The translations under genes were made by a program, and so were the position numbers. A stretch of 64,000 bases of DNA from Scytonema millei VB511283 (GTDB lineage: Bacteria; Cyanobacteriota; Cyanobacteriia; Cyanobacteriales; Chroococcidiopsidaceae): positions 443,710 to 507,709 of the forward strand of contig NZ_JTJC03000001.1 in the NCBI RefSeq assembly GCF_000817735.3, in the 5' to 3' direction. Each line of letters opens with the position of its first letter. The stretch's first letter is position 1. The notes under the pieces are model-generated. The model saw nothing but the letters and a program-made list of their open reading frames with translations. It did not search any database and had not been told where the DNA came from. Below, piece after piece: positions 21,969 through 31,059 of the stretch.

Positions 21969-21998
21969 GTAGGGGGCGCACAGCCGTGCGCCCCCTAC
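21969..21998. repeat. dispersed palindrome, copy 3 (30 bp)
   Basis: GTAGGGGGCGCACAG then CCGTGCGCCCCCTAC, one base longer per arm than the other copies. It lies between znuA and its candidate operator, in the transcribed leader if the promoter is near 22060. Confidence 0.85.
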
Positions 21999-22057
21999 CC
22001 GTGTCACGCACACAATCGAAAATTGCTATGAACCAGAAGTCTATTTTACAACTACAA

Positions 22058-22072
22058 TGAGAATCAATATCA
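22058..22072. promoter_or_regulatory. candidate FUR-family (Zur-like) operator
   Basis: TGAGAATCAATATCA matches the 7-1-7 Zur-type consensus TGATAATCATTATCA at 13 of 15 positions. It lies in the divergent region between znuA and the porin gene, a fitting place to control zinc import. Confidence 0.5.
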
Positions 22073-22272
22073 TCTTCTTCTGTCTCGATCTCAATAGCGA
22101 GTCGCGATTTGGTGTATATTGCGATTCAGTAGCAATTACGAACAGCGATCGCAACCCCCTTAAGATAGAAAATTTAAATAAAAAATTGGTGCAAAAATCT
22201 AACCAAAGTCGCTAGTTTTCTGTCAAACTATTGAGAAAAAGTTGCACGCTCTTGCTGTCAGCTCTGTCAGCT

Positions 22273-22335
22273 GTTGTCATGACTTCACAGTTACTATGAC
22301 ATGTTTGCTACGACACAGTTGTCATGACTTCGCAG
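22273..22335. promoter_or_regulatory. 18-bp direct repeat upstream of the porin gene
   Basis: GTTGTCATGACTTCACAG at 22273-22290 recurs at 22318-22335 with one mismatch, 45 bp apart, each holding the palindrome GTCATGAC. A third partial TATGACATG lies between them. The second copy ends 36 bp before the ATG, so the sites could bind a regulator near the promoter or lie in the 5' leader. Confidence 0.5.
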
Positions 22336-22371
22336 CAGCGAGAAAGCAACATCTTGGTGTGAGGAAAGTAA

Positions 22372-23970
22372 ATGATGAATAAAAGCTTGTGGCGATCGCT
22401 TTTGGCTAGTCCGGTAGTTTTTGCAACAATATTAGCTTGTAGCCCGTTGTTCCCTGCCGCAGCGAATCCAAAGACTAGCAATACTATGGCGCAGGTGACT
22501 TCAGTTTCCCAACTATCAGACGTGCAGCCGACTGACTGGGCTTTTCAGGCACTGCAATCTTTGGTCGAGCGTTACGGTTGTATCGCAGGTTATCCTGATG
22601 GCACGTATCGCGGCAACCGAGCCTTAACGAGATACGAGTTCGCGGCGGGATTAAATGCTTGTTTGGATCGGGTGAATGAGTTGATTGCTACGGCAACAAC
22701 AGACTTAGTGACCAAAGAAGACTTAGCTACCCTACAAAAGTTGCAAGAAGAGTTTGGCACAGAACTTGCTACCTTACGCGGTCGAGTCGATAGCTTGGAA
22801 GCAGCGACAGCCGAATTAGAAGCAAATCAGTTCTCTACCACCACAAAATTGAGTGGAGCCGTAATTGCCGCTGTGTCGGATGTTTTTAGCGGCGATACTG
22901 CTGATGGTGGCGAGGTTGAAGACAATACTATCTTTACAAACAGAGCCAGAATAGAATTCAACACTAGCTTTACCGGACAAGACTCGCTGTATACTCTGAT
23001 GTCTGCTGGGAACTTGCGGGGATATGCGGGGATTACAGGTACGAATGAGGGCGAACTTTCTTTCGTCCGCGCCCAAGGTGACGACCAACCCGACAATGAC
23101 TTCGCCCTAGAAACTCTAGAATATACTTTTCCTCTAGGCGATCGCACGGAAGTTTTACTAGGTATATATGGCGCTGCATTTTACGACTTTGCTGACACTG
23201 TGACCGTGTTTGATGGTGATGGCGATTCAGGATCGCTCTCAGCATATGGTACGCGCAACCCTCTCTACAACCAAGTTTTCGGTTCTGGTTTAGGTATTAA
23301 GCACGAATTTGGCGACAGTTTTGAAGTCAGCTTAGGCTACTTAGCAGAAGATGGTAGTGCGAACAATCCTAGTGATGGCAGTGGATTATTTAACGGTCCT
23401 TACGGTGCGTTCGGTCAACTCTTATTCAAAGGAGGCGATCGCTTCAAACTCGGTTTAACCTACGTCCATGCCTACAATGCTTCTGATACCTTTACAGGTA
23501 GCGCTGGCGCTAACCCCAGAAGCTTCATCGCCGACGAACTGGGTATCGACGCACCAACTTCTACCGATACCTATGGCGTACAGCTTTCTTGGCAAGTCAC
23601 CGATGGGATTGTCATTGGTGGTTGGGCTGGTTACAATAACACTCGCCTGCTTTCCTCGGTAGGCGGACAATTAGACCGAGGCACTTTAGATATTTGGAAC
23701 TATGCCGTTACCCTTGGTTTCCCAGATTTAGGGAAAGAAGGCAGTTTACTAGGTTTTATGTTTGGCATGGAACCAAAAGTCACCGAGTCTACTATCGACC
23801 AAATCGCTGAAGATGACGATAATTCCTTCCATATTGAAGGATTCTATCAATATCAACTTACTGATAATATTGCTGTCACTCCGGGCGTAATTTGGATCAC
23901 CTCACCTGGGTTTAACAACGATAACGACGATGCTATCATCGGCGCACTTCGGACGACGTTTAGTTTCTAA
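22372..23970 (+). CDS. SLH-domain OprB-type outer-membrane porin (iron-uptake porin family)
   Basis: 532 residues. An N-terminal signal peptide (LLASPVVFATILAC, cleavage near AAA) precedes an S-layer-homology domain at ~48-110 (DVQPTDWAFQALQSLVERYG, YPDGTYRGNRALTRYEFAAG) that anchors to the peptidoglycan-linked polymer. Then come a short coiled coil (LQKLQEEFGTELATLRGRV) and a beta-barrel of amphipathic strands ending with the aromatic residue in RTTFSF. This is the major cyanobacterial porin type; some homologues take part in inorganic ion uptake. ATG 22372 has GAGGAAAG upstream. It is divergent from the zinc-transport pair, so a shared metal control is possible. Confidence 0.9.
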   Translation: MMNKSLWRSLLASPVVFATILACSPLFPAAANPKTSNTMAQVTSVSQLSDVQPTDWAFQALQSLVERYGCIAGYPDGTYRGNRALTRYEFAAGLNACLDRVNELIATATTDLVTKEDLATLQKLQEEFGTELATLRGRVDSLEAATAELEANQFSTTTKLSGAVIAAVSDVFSGDTADGGEVEDNTIFTNRARIEFNTSFTGQDSLYTLMSAGNLRGYAGITGTNEGELSFVRAQGDDQPDNDFALETLEYTFPLGDRTEVLLGIYGAAFYDFADTVTVFDGDGDSGSLSAYGTRNPLYNQVFGSGLGIKHEFGDSFEVSLGYLAEDGSANNPSDGSGLFNGPYGAFGQLLFKGGDRFKLGLTYVHAYNASDTFTGSAGANPRSFIADELGIDAPTSTDTYGVQLSWQVTDGIVIGGWAGYNNTRLLSSVGGQLDRGTLDIWNYAVTLGFPDLGKEGSLLGFMFGMEPKVTESTIDQIAEDDDNSFHIEGFYQYQLTDNIAVTPGVIWITSPGFNNDNDDAIIGALRTTFSF

Positions 23971-23972
23971 AT

Positions 23973-24022
23973 CGTTGACAGTTGACAGTTGACGGCTGAC
24001 GGTTAACTGTCAACTGTTAACC
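23973..24022. terminator. inverted heptamer array between convergent porin and hemB
   Basis: GTTGACAGTTGACAG units face GTTAACTGTCAACTG units and form a long imperfect hairpin that fills the spacer between the two convergent stop codons. A terminator role is inferred. Confidence 0.45.
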
Positions 24023-24023
24023 G

Positions 24024-25007
24024 TCAACTATCTATCCAACGTGCAGCATCTTTCGCGTGATATGTCAAGATTAAGTCTGACCCAGCCCGTTTAAAACTCG
24101 TTAGAGTTTCCATCACGACTCGCTGTTCGTCAATCCAGCCATTGAGGGCGGCGGCTTTCACCATCGAATACTCGCCGGAGACGTTGTAGGCGGCTACAGG
24201 TAAATTGGTAGCTTCCTTCACTCGCCAGATAATGTCCATATATGCCAAAGCAGGCTTCACCATTAGCATATCTGCGCCTTCAGCAATATCGAGTTCGACT
24301 TCTTTAATCGCTTCGCGGGCGTTCCCCGGGTCCATTTGATACGTGCGGCGATCGCCAAATTGAGGTGTAGAATCGGCAGCATCGCGGAAGGGACCGTAAT
24401 AAGCTGAGGCATATTTTGCCGCATAGGATAAAATTGGCGTGTCTTGGAATCCGGCTGCATCCAAGGCTTCGCGGATCGCTTGCACGAATCCGTCCATCAT
24501 TCCTGAAGGTGCAATGATATCAGCCCCAGCTTTCGCTTGAGACACTGCTGTTTTCTGGAGTAATTCTAAGGTCGGATCGTTCAAAACCCGTCCTGTCAGA
24601 TCGCCTGTTTCTAAATAGCCGCAGTGACCGTGACTGGTATACTCGCACAAGCAGGTGTCGGCAATCACAATTAAATCTGGTACTGCTTCTTTGACAGCAG
24701 TTGCAGCTTTCTGGACGATCCCGCAATCGTGCCAAGCTCCAGTGGCATCGGTATCTTTATCTTCAGGAATGCCAAATAAAATAATCGACGGGATACCTAG
24801 ATCGTAAACTTCTTTGGCTTCTTCCACAATTTTGTCTACCGATAACTGATAGACTCCAGGCATCGACTTGACTTCTTTGGCAAATGCTTCACCAGGGACG
24901 GCAAAAAGAGGATAAATTAAATCGTTTTTAGATAAAACCGTTTCCCGCACCATCCGGCGCAGTTGGGGATGAGTTCTTAAGCGGCGAGGGCGATGAATTG
25001 GAAACAT
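24024..25007 (-). CDS. hemB: porphobilinogen synthase (delta-aminolevulinate dehydratase)
   Basis: Condenses two 5-aminolevulinate molecules to porphobilinogen for haem, chlorophyll and bilins. It is 327 residues. Active-site lysines are in [16 protein letters not shown] and [28 protein letters not shown] has the Cys residues of the metal-binding loop, and an R-rich N-terminal arm ([19 protein letters not shown]) is usual for the octameric enzyme. It is a single gene. Confidence 0.97.
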   Translation of the reverse strand: MFPIHRPRRLRTHPQLRRMVRETVLSKNDLIYPLFAVPGEAFAKEVKSMPGVYQLSVDKIVEEAKEVYDLGIPSIILFGIPEDKDTDATGAWHDCGIVQKAATAVKEAVPDLIVIADTCLCEYTSHGHCGYLETGDLTGRVLNDPTLELLQKTAVSQAKAGADIIAPSGMMDGFVQAIREALDAAGFQDTPILSYAAKYASAYYGPFRDAADSTPQFGDRRTYQMDPGNAREAIKEVELDIAEGADMLMVKPALAYMDIIWRVKEATNLPVAAYNVSGEYSMVKAAALNGWIDEQRVVMETLTSFKRAGSDLILTYHAKDAARWIDS

Positions 25008-25130
25008 GACGTTATGATATGACGGCTGAAAAAGATGTAGCGCTTAGATCTTGAAGTATATTACGCCGCGATCGCCCTACTGACAGAACGGGCAACTGTT
25101 GTTAAAAATATTAAGGATATTAAACGAACT

Positions 25131-26093
25131 CTATGCGATCGCAGCTTGTTTCAATCTATTAGAAGCGATCGCCGCCGTCATCTTTTGTACCACATCTCGA
25201 CAGCGCCAATAACTAGCATGAGCATCGCCACCATTAATTAACAAAGATACAGGAGTTTGGCGAAAAGGCAGCATCAGCAGATCGGTCAGATCGTTATCTT
25301 TGGTGACAACATCTTCAATTTCAACTAAACCACTACCTACCACCTCTTGCATTACCTCTTTCAACGTCCAAGCAAACGGATCGCTAGGGTGAATGAAATT
25401 GTACCAAGGTAAAGGCTGTTGTCCGCGCTCTCTATACAAGGTTTGCAGTAACTCTTGTAAATTCTTGGCAATATCGTAAGAACCGATTCCTGTAGTATCA
25501 GGTACGAGATCGATCAGATTGAATAAAGCAATGGGAGAACCCAGGGTGTGAATGCTAGCCAGGCGGATACCCCGTTCGCGTTCTGGTTCTACACCAAAAA
25601 TCCGTTGGCGGATCGTGCGGACGCGATCGCAACCAGGTATGGTAGGAAGATCCCAACGTCCTGCAAACAGAATGTCGAATAAAATCACCGTACCCCAACT
25701 GTGAGCGACTAGGTGCAGGCGATCGTCTGGCTGGGGTTGTGAGGGTAAATTCGCTTCTATTTGCCGTGCCAATTCCTCAACAACTTTAGCACCAACATGA
25801 CGGTTGATATATAGTGTTGCATCCCCAATAAACTGCATCAGTTGCTTGGAGCGAAAATTGCGAAACCACAGGCGATCCCACTGGCTAGAGGCGCGAAACT
25901 TATCCAGACGTTTTTGTTGCTCGTCAAATAAAGTATCGCCCCAGTAAAGGGGGATATATTTAGGATTAAGCGTTGGTGTATGAGATGCGATCGCGCGATC
26001 GAGCAACTTAATCAGATCGTTGGCATAGCTTGGCTGCGCCTGCTGTTCGCGAGTATTAACACCATGAATGAACAGAATATAGTCAGTAGCCAT
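25131..26093 (-). CDS. alpha/beta-hydrolase-like protein
   Basis: 320 residues. The N-terminal ILFIHGVNTR is an oxyanion-type HG loop after a beta strand, and LHLVAHSWGTVILFD holds the nucleophile elbow (AHSWG). GGDAHASYWR near the C-terminus may supply the catalytic His. The length and the sequence between fit serine hydrolases related to lipases. Substrate unknown. It is divergent from prfC together with the next small gene. Confidence 0.75.
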   Translation of the reverse strand: MATDYILFIHGVNTREQQAQPSYANDLIKLLDRAIASHTPTLNPKYIPLYWGDTLFDEQQKRLDKFRASSQWDRLWFRNFRSKQLMQFIGDATLYINRHVGAKVVEELARQIEANLPSQPQPDDRLHLVAHSWGTVILFDILFAGRWDLPTIPGCDRVRTIRQRIFGVEPERERGIRLASIHTLGSPIALFNLIDLVPDTTGIGSYDIAKNLQELLQTLYRERGQQPLPWYNFIHPSDPFAWTLKEVMQEVVGSGLVEIEDVVTKDNDLTDLLMLPFRQTPVSLLINGGDAHASYWRCRDVVQKMTAAIASNRLKQAAIA

Positions 26094-26192
26094 TGACGCA
26101 CCTGTAATTTCAAGCTCTCTGACTATTGCTTCAGGCGCTATGCTGCAAATTCAGGAAAAAAATATTTTTGGCAATTAATCTTTGTCAGCAAT

Positions 26193-26534
26193 TTATAACA
26201 ACCGCGCAATGAAAGGGTAACGAAAAGGCTTGTCAGGATCGTTGAAGACTTGAACAATAGCCAAGATTGTCAACCCCCAATGGATCAAATATCCCAGTCC
26301 TGCAAGAGGAAATAGTAAACCAAAGCTGATTGTCATCAATACTAAGATGATGATTCCCCAAAACCAAACATTGAAGTGGAAGTTAATTGCTTCTTTGGCG
26401 TTTTCCTTGACGATTGGATCGTCGGAGACAAACAAGACAGCGATGGGGATACCAACAGATACCAGAGTGGTACTGAAAAAGATCGCTCCGTGGCTAATTG
26501 CCGATAGCAGTTTCCGCTTGTCAGGGTCGTACAT
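26193..26534 (-). CDS. DUF4870 membrane protein
   Basis: 113 residues with the pattern RKLLSAISHGAIFF, then DDPIVKENAKEAINFHFNVWF, and two long hydrophobic segments (IIILVLMTISFGLLFPLAGL, YLIHWGLTILAIVQV). The AKEA(I/L)NFQ-type motif is characteristic of DUF4870 proteins. Function unknown. Confidence 0.85.
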   Translation of the reverse strand: MYDPDKRKLLSAISHGAIFFSTTLVSVGIPIAVLFVSDDPIVKENAKEAINFHFNVWFWGIIILVLMTISFGLLFPLAGLGYLIHWGLTILAIVQVFNDPDKPFRYPFIARLL

Positions 26535-26638
26535 ACAAACACATTCCTCAGTTGCAGATTGTTATCCTAAATAAAGGTAAATTAGATTCTGCTAGACTCT
26601 GGTTTTTACTTCCTGTTACATCCTACAGCTAAGCTTCA

Positions 26639-28264
26639 ATGATCTCCAACGACCTACAAGCAGATTTACAAACAGAAGTGGAGCGGCGACGTAATTTCGC
26701 CATCATTTCCCACCCAGACGCAGGTAAAACTACACTAACAGAAAAGTTATTGCTGTACGGGGGAGCGATTCACGAAGCGGGAGCTGTTAAAGCGCGACGA
26801 GCGCAACGTAAAGCAACGTCTGACTGGATGGCAATGGAGCAGCAGCGGGGAATTTCCATCACCTCAACAGTCTTGCAGTTTGAATATCACAACGCTCAGA
26901 TCAACTTGCTAGATACGCCAGGACACCAAGACTTTAGCGAAGACACCTATCGTACCCTGGCAGCGGCAGATAATGCGGTGATGTTGATTGACGCTGCGAA
27001 AGGCTTGGAACCGCAGACGCGCAAATTATTTGAAGTCTGTAAACTGCGATTGCTGCCCATTTTTACCTTTGTGAATAAACTCGACCGTCCTGGGAGAGAA
27101 CCACTATCGCTGTTGGATGAAATTGAGAAAGAATTAGGGTTGCAGACTTACGCAGTTAATTGGCCTATTGGTATGGGCGATCGCTTTAAGGGAGTTTTCG
27201 ACCGTCGCACGCAGGAGATCCACTTATTTGAACGGACGGCTCACGGTAGCAAAGCGGCGGCGGATACGATAGTTAATTTGGGCGATCCGCGCATCGAGCA
27301 ATTGTTGGAACAAGACCTCTACTACCAACTGAAAGAGGATATAGAACTTTTAGAAGAAGTGGGATCGGAACTAGATTTAGATCTCGTCCACCAAGGCAAA
27401 ATGACTCCGGTATTCTTTGGTAGCGCCATGACAAATTTTGGCGTGGAGTTGTTTTTAAATGCCTTTTTGGATTACGCCCTCAAACCCTATGCCCGTGTTA
27501 GCAGTATGGGCGAAGTCGCTCCTTCCTATCCAGAGTTTTCGGGTTTCGTGTTCAAGCTTCAGGCAAATATGGATCCGAAACACCGCGATCGCGTGGCGTT
27601 TATTCGCGTCTGTACGGGAAAATTTGAAAAAGACATGACGGTGAACCATGCCCGGACTGGTAAAACGATCCGTTTGTCAAGACCCCAAAAACTATTTGCT
27701 CAAGACCGTGAATCGATTGACGTAGCCTATCCCGGCGATGTAATTGGTTTGAACAATCCAGGCATGTTTGCGATCGGCGACACGATCTATACGGGACAAA
27801 AGCTAGAGTACGAAGGTATTCCTTCTTTCTCTCCCGAGCTGTATGCCGTGATGAGAAACCCCAACCCTTCTAAATTTAAGCAATTTCAAAAAGGCGTTTC
27901 CGAGTTGCGGGAAGAAGGCGCAGTCCAGATCATGTATTCAGTGGACGAGTCTAAGCGCGATCCAATTTTAGCAGCAGTCGGACAATTGCAATTTGAAGTA
28001 GTACAGTTCCGGTTGCAAAACGAATACGGCGTAGAGACGCTACTAGACTTATTGCCTTATACCGTTACTCGTTGGGTAGTAGATGGTTGGGAAGCTTTGG
28101 AAAAAGTAGGGCGAATTTTTAACACCATGACAGTGAAAGATTCCCTCAATCGTCCCGTTTTGCTATTTCGTAACGAATGGAATTGCCAGCAACTTGAAGC
28201 AGACCATCCAGATTTGAAGTTGAGTAAAATTGCTCCTTTAACTTCTGTAACAACAGATAATTGA
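26639..28264 (+). CDS. prfC: peptide chain release factor 3
   Basis: Translational GTPase that recycles release factors 1 and 2 from the ribosome. It is 541 residues. G1 is [16 protein letters not shown], the RF3-specific insert [13 protein letters not shown] covers switch I, G3 is [16 protein letters not shown] and G4 is NKLDR. The RF3 domain 3 ending [11 protein letters not shown] is complete. The start ATG 26639 is the family start. It is a single gene. Confidence 0.96.
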   Translation: MISNDLQADLQTEVERRRNFAIISHPDAGKTTLTEKLLLYGGAIHEAGAVKARRAQRKATSDWMAMEQQRGISITSTVLQFEYHNAQINLLDTPGHQDFSEDTYRTLAAADNAVMLIDAAKGLEPQTRKLFEVCKLRLLPIFTFVNKLDRPGREPLSLLDEIEKELGLQTYAVNWPIGMGDRFKGVFDRRTQEIHLFERTAHGSKAAADTIVNLGDPRIEQLLEQDLYYQLKEDIELLEEVGSELDLDLVHQGKMTPVFFGSAMTNFGVELFLNAFLDYALKPYARVSSMGEVAPSYPEFSGFVFKLQANMDPKHRDRVAFIRVCTGKFEKDMTVNHARTGKTIRLSRPQKLFAQDRESIDVAYPGDVIGLNNPGMFAIGDTIYTGQKLEYEGIPSFSPELYAVMRNPNPSKFKQFQKGVSELREEGAVQIMYSVDESKRDPILAAVGQLQFEVVQFRLQNEYGVETLLDLLPYTVTRWVVDGWEALEKVGRIFNTMTVKDSLNRPVLLFRNEWNCQQLEADHPDLKLSKIAPLTSVTTDN

Positions 28265-28418
28265 GGAGCGAGGAGCGAGGAGTGAGGGATTTTGAGGACA
28301 ATATTCCCTACACCCCACACCTCATTCTTCACTGATAACTGACAACTGCATAGCGATCGCATCTGCTCCCTATAGAAAGATTGTTGTCCAATTCAATCTT
28401 TCTAACAGGAGTTTAATT

Positions 28419-28559
28419 ATGAAAGCGATCGCAACTCCCCAAACCGCAGTTCAACCAACTCAACGACAATTCAATCCATCTCAACAACAAAAAAGCAAAT
28501 TAGTTGCTCAATGGTTTCGCATTGATGGCAAATTAGTTTGTAAATGGTTCAAAATTTAA
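28419..28559 (+). CDS. 46-residue small protein
   Basis: ATG 28419 has ACAGGAGTTTAATT upstream, a strong ribosome site, and the frame closes with TAA at 28557-28559. The N-terminal half is Gln/Pro rich (TPQTAVQPTQRQF) and the C-terminal half reads LVAQWFRIDGKLVCKWFKI, with two related W-F segments around DGKLVC. From memory, similar W..DGKLVC.W tails occur in other small cyanobacterial proteins. No membrane segment and no known function. Confidence 0.6.
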   Translation: MKAIATPQTAVQPTQRQFNPSQQQKSKLVAQWFRIDGKLVCKWFKI

Positions 28560-28578
28560 CAATTACAACTTTCTGCTT

Positions 28579-28611
<33 letters not shown>

Positions 28612-29604
28612 TTACGTCCATGCCCGAAAGAAGGTATTATCTTCCCAAATAGCAGCTGTGCGTTGTTCGATCGCCGCTAATTCCTGTTGAGATAAAGGTT
28701 GAAAAGCTTGAGCCACTTTAACATTATCTTCTAATTGAGCGATCGTTTCTGCTGCGACAACACAACAATGCACTCCTGGTTGAGACATAGCGTATCCTAA
28801 TGCTTGATTCATTCCATCTAATCCACCAGGTTTAAATAAGCGACCGTAAGCTGGAACTTTCATTGCTATGACACCAACATTTTTCTCCCTTGCCACGGGT
28901 AAAACCACAGGAAGAAAGGGACGCGGATGGTGTTTATCTGCTGCATTGACGGGAATTAAAGTCGTGTCAAATGAGTAGCGGCGCAAACCTTCAGCAATAA
29001 TATTAGGATCGTGGTGTCCGGTAATGCCTGTAAAGCGAATAAGTTTTTGGGCTTTTGCTTCTTCGACAGCTTGAATTGCGCCATTTTTACCGAAAATAGT
29101 CTCTAAATCTTCAGTAAAAGAGACATGATGCATTTGCCATAAATCTAACCGATCTGTATTTAAGCGTTTGAGCGATCGCTCTAATTCACGCCATGCACCA
29201 TCTCGATCTCTAGCATCAGTTTTACTAGCAAGAAATATATTTTTCCGGTAAGAAGGCAAGACTTTGCCAAAATAATCTTCACTCGGACCGTAATTAGCAG
29301 CAGTATCAAAATAACGAATACCTAATGCGATCGCTTTTTCAATCATTGCGACTGCATCTTTTTCTTTTCCCTGCCAAGATAGAGGCGTTTGTCCTGCTCC
29401 CCCCAAGCCGAAAATTGGAACTTTAACCTCTGTGCGTCCCAGAACCCTTTCTGGCATCTTGCCTGTCGATTTAGCCGCTGTATTTTGTGCCGTAGACTGA
29501 GCGCTATCAGTTTGATTTTGTTGTAACGCCGTGCTACCAATAATTCCACCTGCTACAGCCGCACCAGTAAGCAGAAAATTGCGCCGAGTGGTCTTATCTG
29601 TCAT
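28612..29604 (-). CDS. Tat-exported aldo/keto reductase
   Basis: 330 residues. The N-terminus TRRNFLLTGAAVAGGIIG is a twin-arginine signal, so the enzyme probably works outside the cytoplasmic membrane. The barrel begins RVLGRTEVKVPIFGLGG. YFDTAANYG contains the Asp-Tyr of the active site, FLASKTDARDRDG the Lys and QMHHVS the His. Related families use NADPH, which is unexpected in the periplasm; an alternative electron carrier is possible. It is divergent from selU. Confidence 0.85.
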   Translation of the reverse strand: MTDKTTRRNFLLTGAAVAGGIIGSTALQQNQTDSAQSTAQNTAAKSTGKMPERVLGRTEVKVPIFGLGGAGQTPLSWQGKEKDAVAMIEKAIALGIRYFDTAANYGPSEDYFGKVLPSYRKNIFLASKTDARDRDGAWRELERSLKRLNTDRLDLWQMHHVSFTEDLETIFGKNGAIQAVEEAKAQKLIRFTGITGHHDPNIIAEGLRRYSFDTTLIPVNAADKHHPRPFLPVVLPVAREKNVGVIAMKVPAYGRLFKPGGLDGMNQALGYAMSQPGVHCCVVAAETIAQLEDNVKVAQAFQPLSQQELAAIEQRTAAIWEDNTFFRAWT

Positions 29605-29717
29605 TATTAGCTCCTTAAATTTTCAGCAAGACACTGAGGCAACGAATATCTCTTCGTATGGTAGCAAAGTAAAACTTCTAAAAATGGCACAATCAAAATA
29701 GATAAAATTTGACTGGA

Positions 29718-30779
29718 ATGCCACCTTCTCCGATTTATACCCAGCAACCCTGGACAGAAACCTACAGCGAAATTATTGATGTCCGTTCCCCGAGCGAATA
29801 TGCAGAGGATTGTATTCCTGGTGCGATCAATCTTCCAGTACTAGATGATACCGAACGTGCTGAAGTGGGAACGATTTATAAACAAATCAATCCTTTCAAT
29901 GCGCGTAAAATTGGTGCATCACTAGTAGCTAAAAATATTTCTCAGCATCTCCAACAGCATTTTGCCGATAAAGGCAAAGATTACCGTCCGTTAGTCTATT
30001 GCTGGCGCGGCGGACAACGTTCTAATAGTATGGCGGCGGTGCTCGCACAAATTGGTTGGCGAGTTACCGTTTTAGAAGGTGGATATAAAACTTATCGCAC
30101 CTACGTGCGGCAGCAGTTAGAACAACTCCCAACTCAATTTACCTATAAAGTCTTATGCGGTTTTACAGGTAGCGGTAAAACGCTGATTTTACGTAGGTTA
30201 CAACAGCGTGGCATCCAAGTTTTAGATTTAGAGGCGATCGCCAACCATCGCGGTTCTTTACTTGGTGAAGAATGGCAACTACAACCGACTCCTCAACCTT
30301 CACAGAAGTACTTTGAATCATTGCTTTTACAGCAATTACAGAAATTCAAGCGCGATCGAGTTGTATGGGTAGAATCAGAAAGTAACAAAATTGGAAAAAT
30401 TTATTTACCTCTACCTCTATGGCAGAAAATGAAGCAATCTCAGTGTATAGAAATTCAGATGCCTATAGATAGTAGAGTTACATTTCTTTTAAAAGAGTAT
30501 CCATATTTAGAGACTCATTCTGAGTTTCTAAAAACTAAACTAGAAAAATTGAAGCCCAGATATGGAAAACAAAAATTAAAGTATTGGTTTCAGTTAATCG
30601 ATGCTAGAAAAGGAGAAGATATCGTTAAAGAACTACTTCTTTTTCACTACGATCCAACTTATTCTTGCTCTATAAAAAGAGATTACACCAATATAGAAAA
30701 GTCTTTGTTCATGCCAGATATATCCGATATCAATATCGAGCGTATTCTCAATCGTTTGATCTCAATATCTGAATGCTAA
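29718..30779 (+). CDS. selU: tRNA 2-selenouridine/geranyl-2-thiouridine synthase
   Basis: Replaces sulfur with selenium at wobble 2-thiouridine in certain tRNAs (also named mnmH, ybbB). It is 353 residues from ATG 29718; a TTG three codons earlier is possible. The N-terminal rhodanese domain has EIIDVRSPSEY and the active-site loop YCWRGGQRSNSM with the catalytic Cys. The C-terminal P-loop domain has LCGFTGSGKTLIL. Codon use becomes AT-richer in the last third. No selD (selenophosphate synthase) is in the window. Confidence 0.9.
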   Translation: MPPSPIYTQQPWTETYSEIIDVRSPSEYAEDCIPGAINLPVLDDTERAEVGTIYKQINPFNARKIGASLVAKNISQHLQQHFADKGKDYRPLVYCWRGGQRSNSMAAVLAQIGWRVTVLEGGYKTYRTYVRQQLEQLPTQFTYKVLCGFTGSGKTLILRRLQQRGIQVLDLEAIANHRGSLLGEEWQLQPTPQPSQKYFESLLLQQLQKFKRDRVVWVESESNKIGKIYLPLPLWQKMKQSQCIEIQMPIDSRVTFLLKEYPYLETHSEFLKTKLEKLKPRYGKQKLKYWFQLIDARKGEDIVKELLLFHYDPTYSCSIKRDYTNIEKSLFMPDISDINIERILNRLISISEC

Positions 30780-30816
30780 TCTCTTCATACCATTTCTTTA
30801 AAACTACGCCACAGAA

Positions 30817-30858
30817 GATCCCCCCAACCCCCCTTATCAAGGGGGGCTAGGGGGGATC
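30817..30858. repeat. 42-bp G/C-tract inverted repeat
   Basis: GATCCCCCCAACCCCCCTT pairs with AAGGGGGGCTAGGGGGGATC across ATC. This kind of element is dispersed in many cyanobacterial genomes (knowledge). It lies 37 bp after the selU stop. Confidence 0.8.
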
Positions 30859-30944
30859 GAATCTAGTGCAATAATAAACAGAATTGGTATTACTCCCTTT
30901 CATAGCAATTCTCGATTGCGTGTATGACATATGCATGATATTTA

Positions 30945-30970
30945 TAGGGGCGCACAGCTGTGCGCCCCTA
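30945..30970. repeat. dispersed 26-bp palindrome, copy 4
   Basis: TAGGGGCGCACAG joined to its exact reverse complement, identical to copy 1 at 119-144. Confidence 0.88.
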
Positions 30971-31013
30971 CAGATCGCGTGTTTTACTCAAGATTCACGC
31001 CTTTAGCACTGAT

Positions 31014-31040
31014 AAAAAAACCCCTCACCGGAGTGAGAGG
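31014..31040 (-). terminator. rho-independent terminator of the repeat-protein gene
   Basis: On the minus strand CCTCTCAC, loop TCCG, GTGAGGGG, then seven T. It lies 20 bp after the stop at 31060. Confidence 0.85.
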
Positions 31041-31059
31041 TCAGCTTAACCTAGAACAT

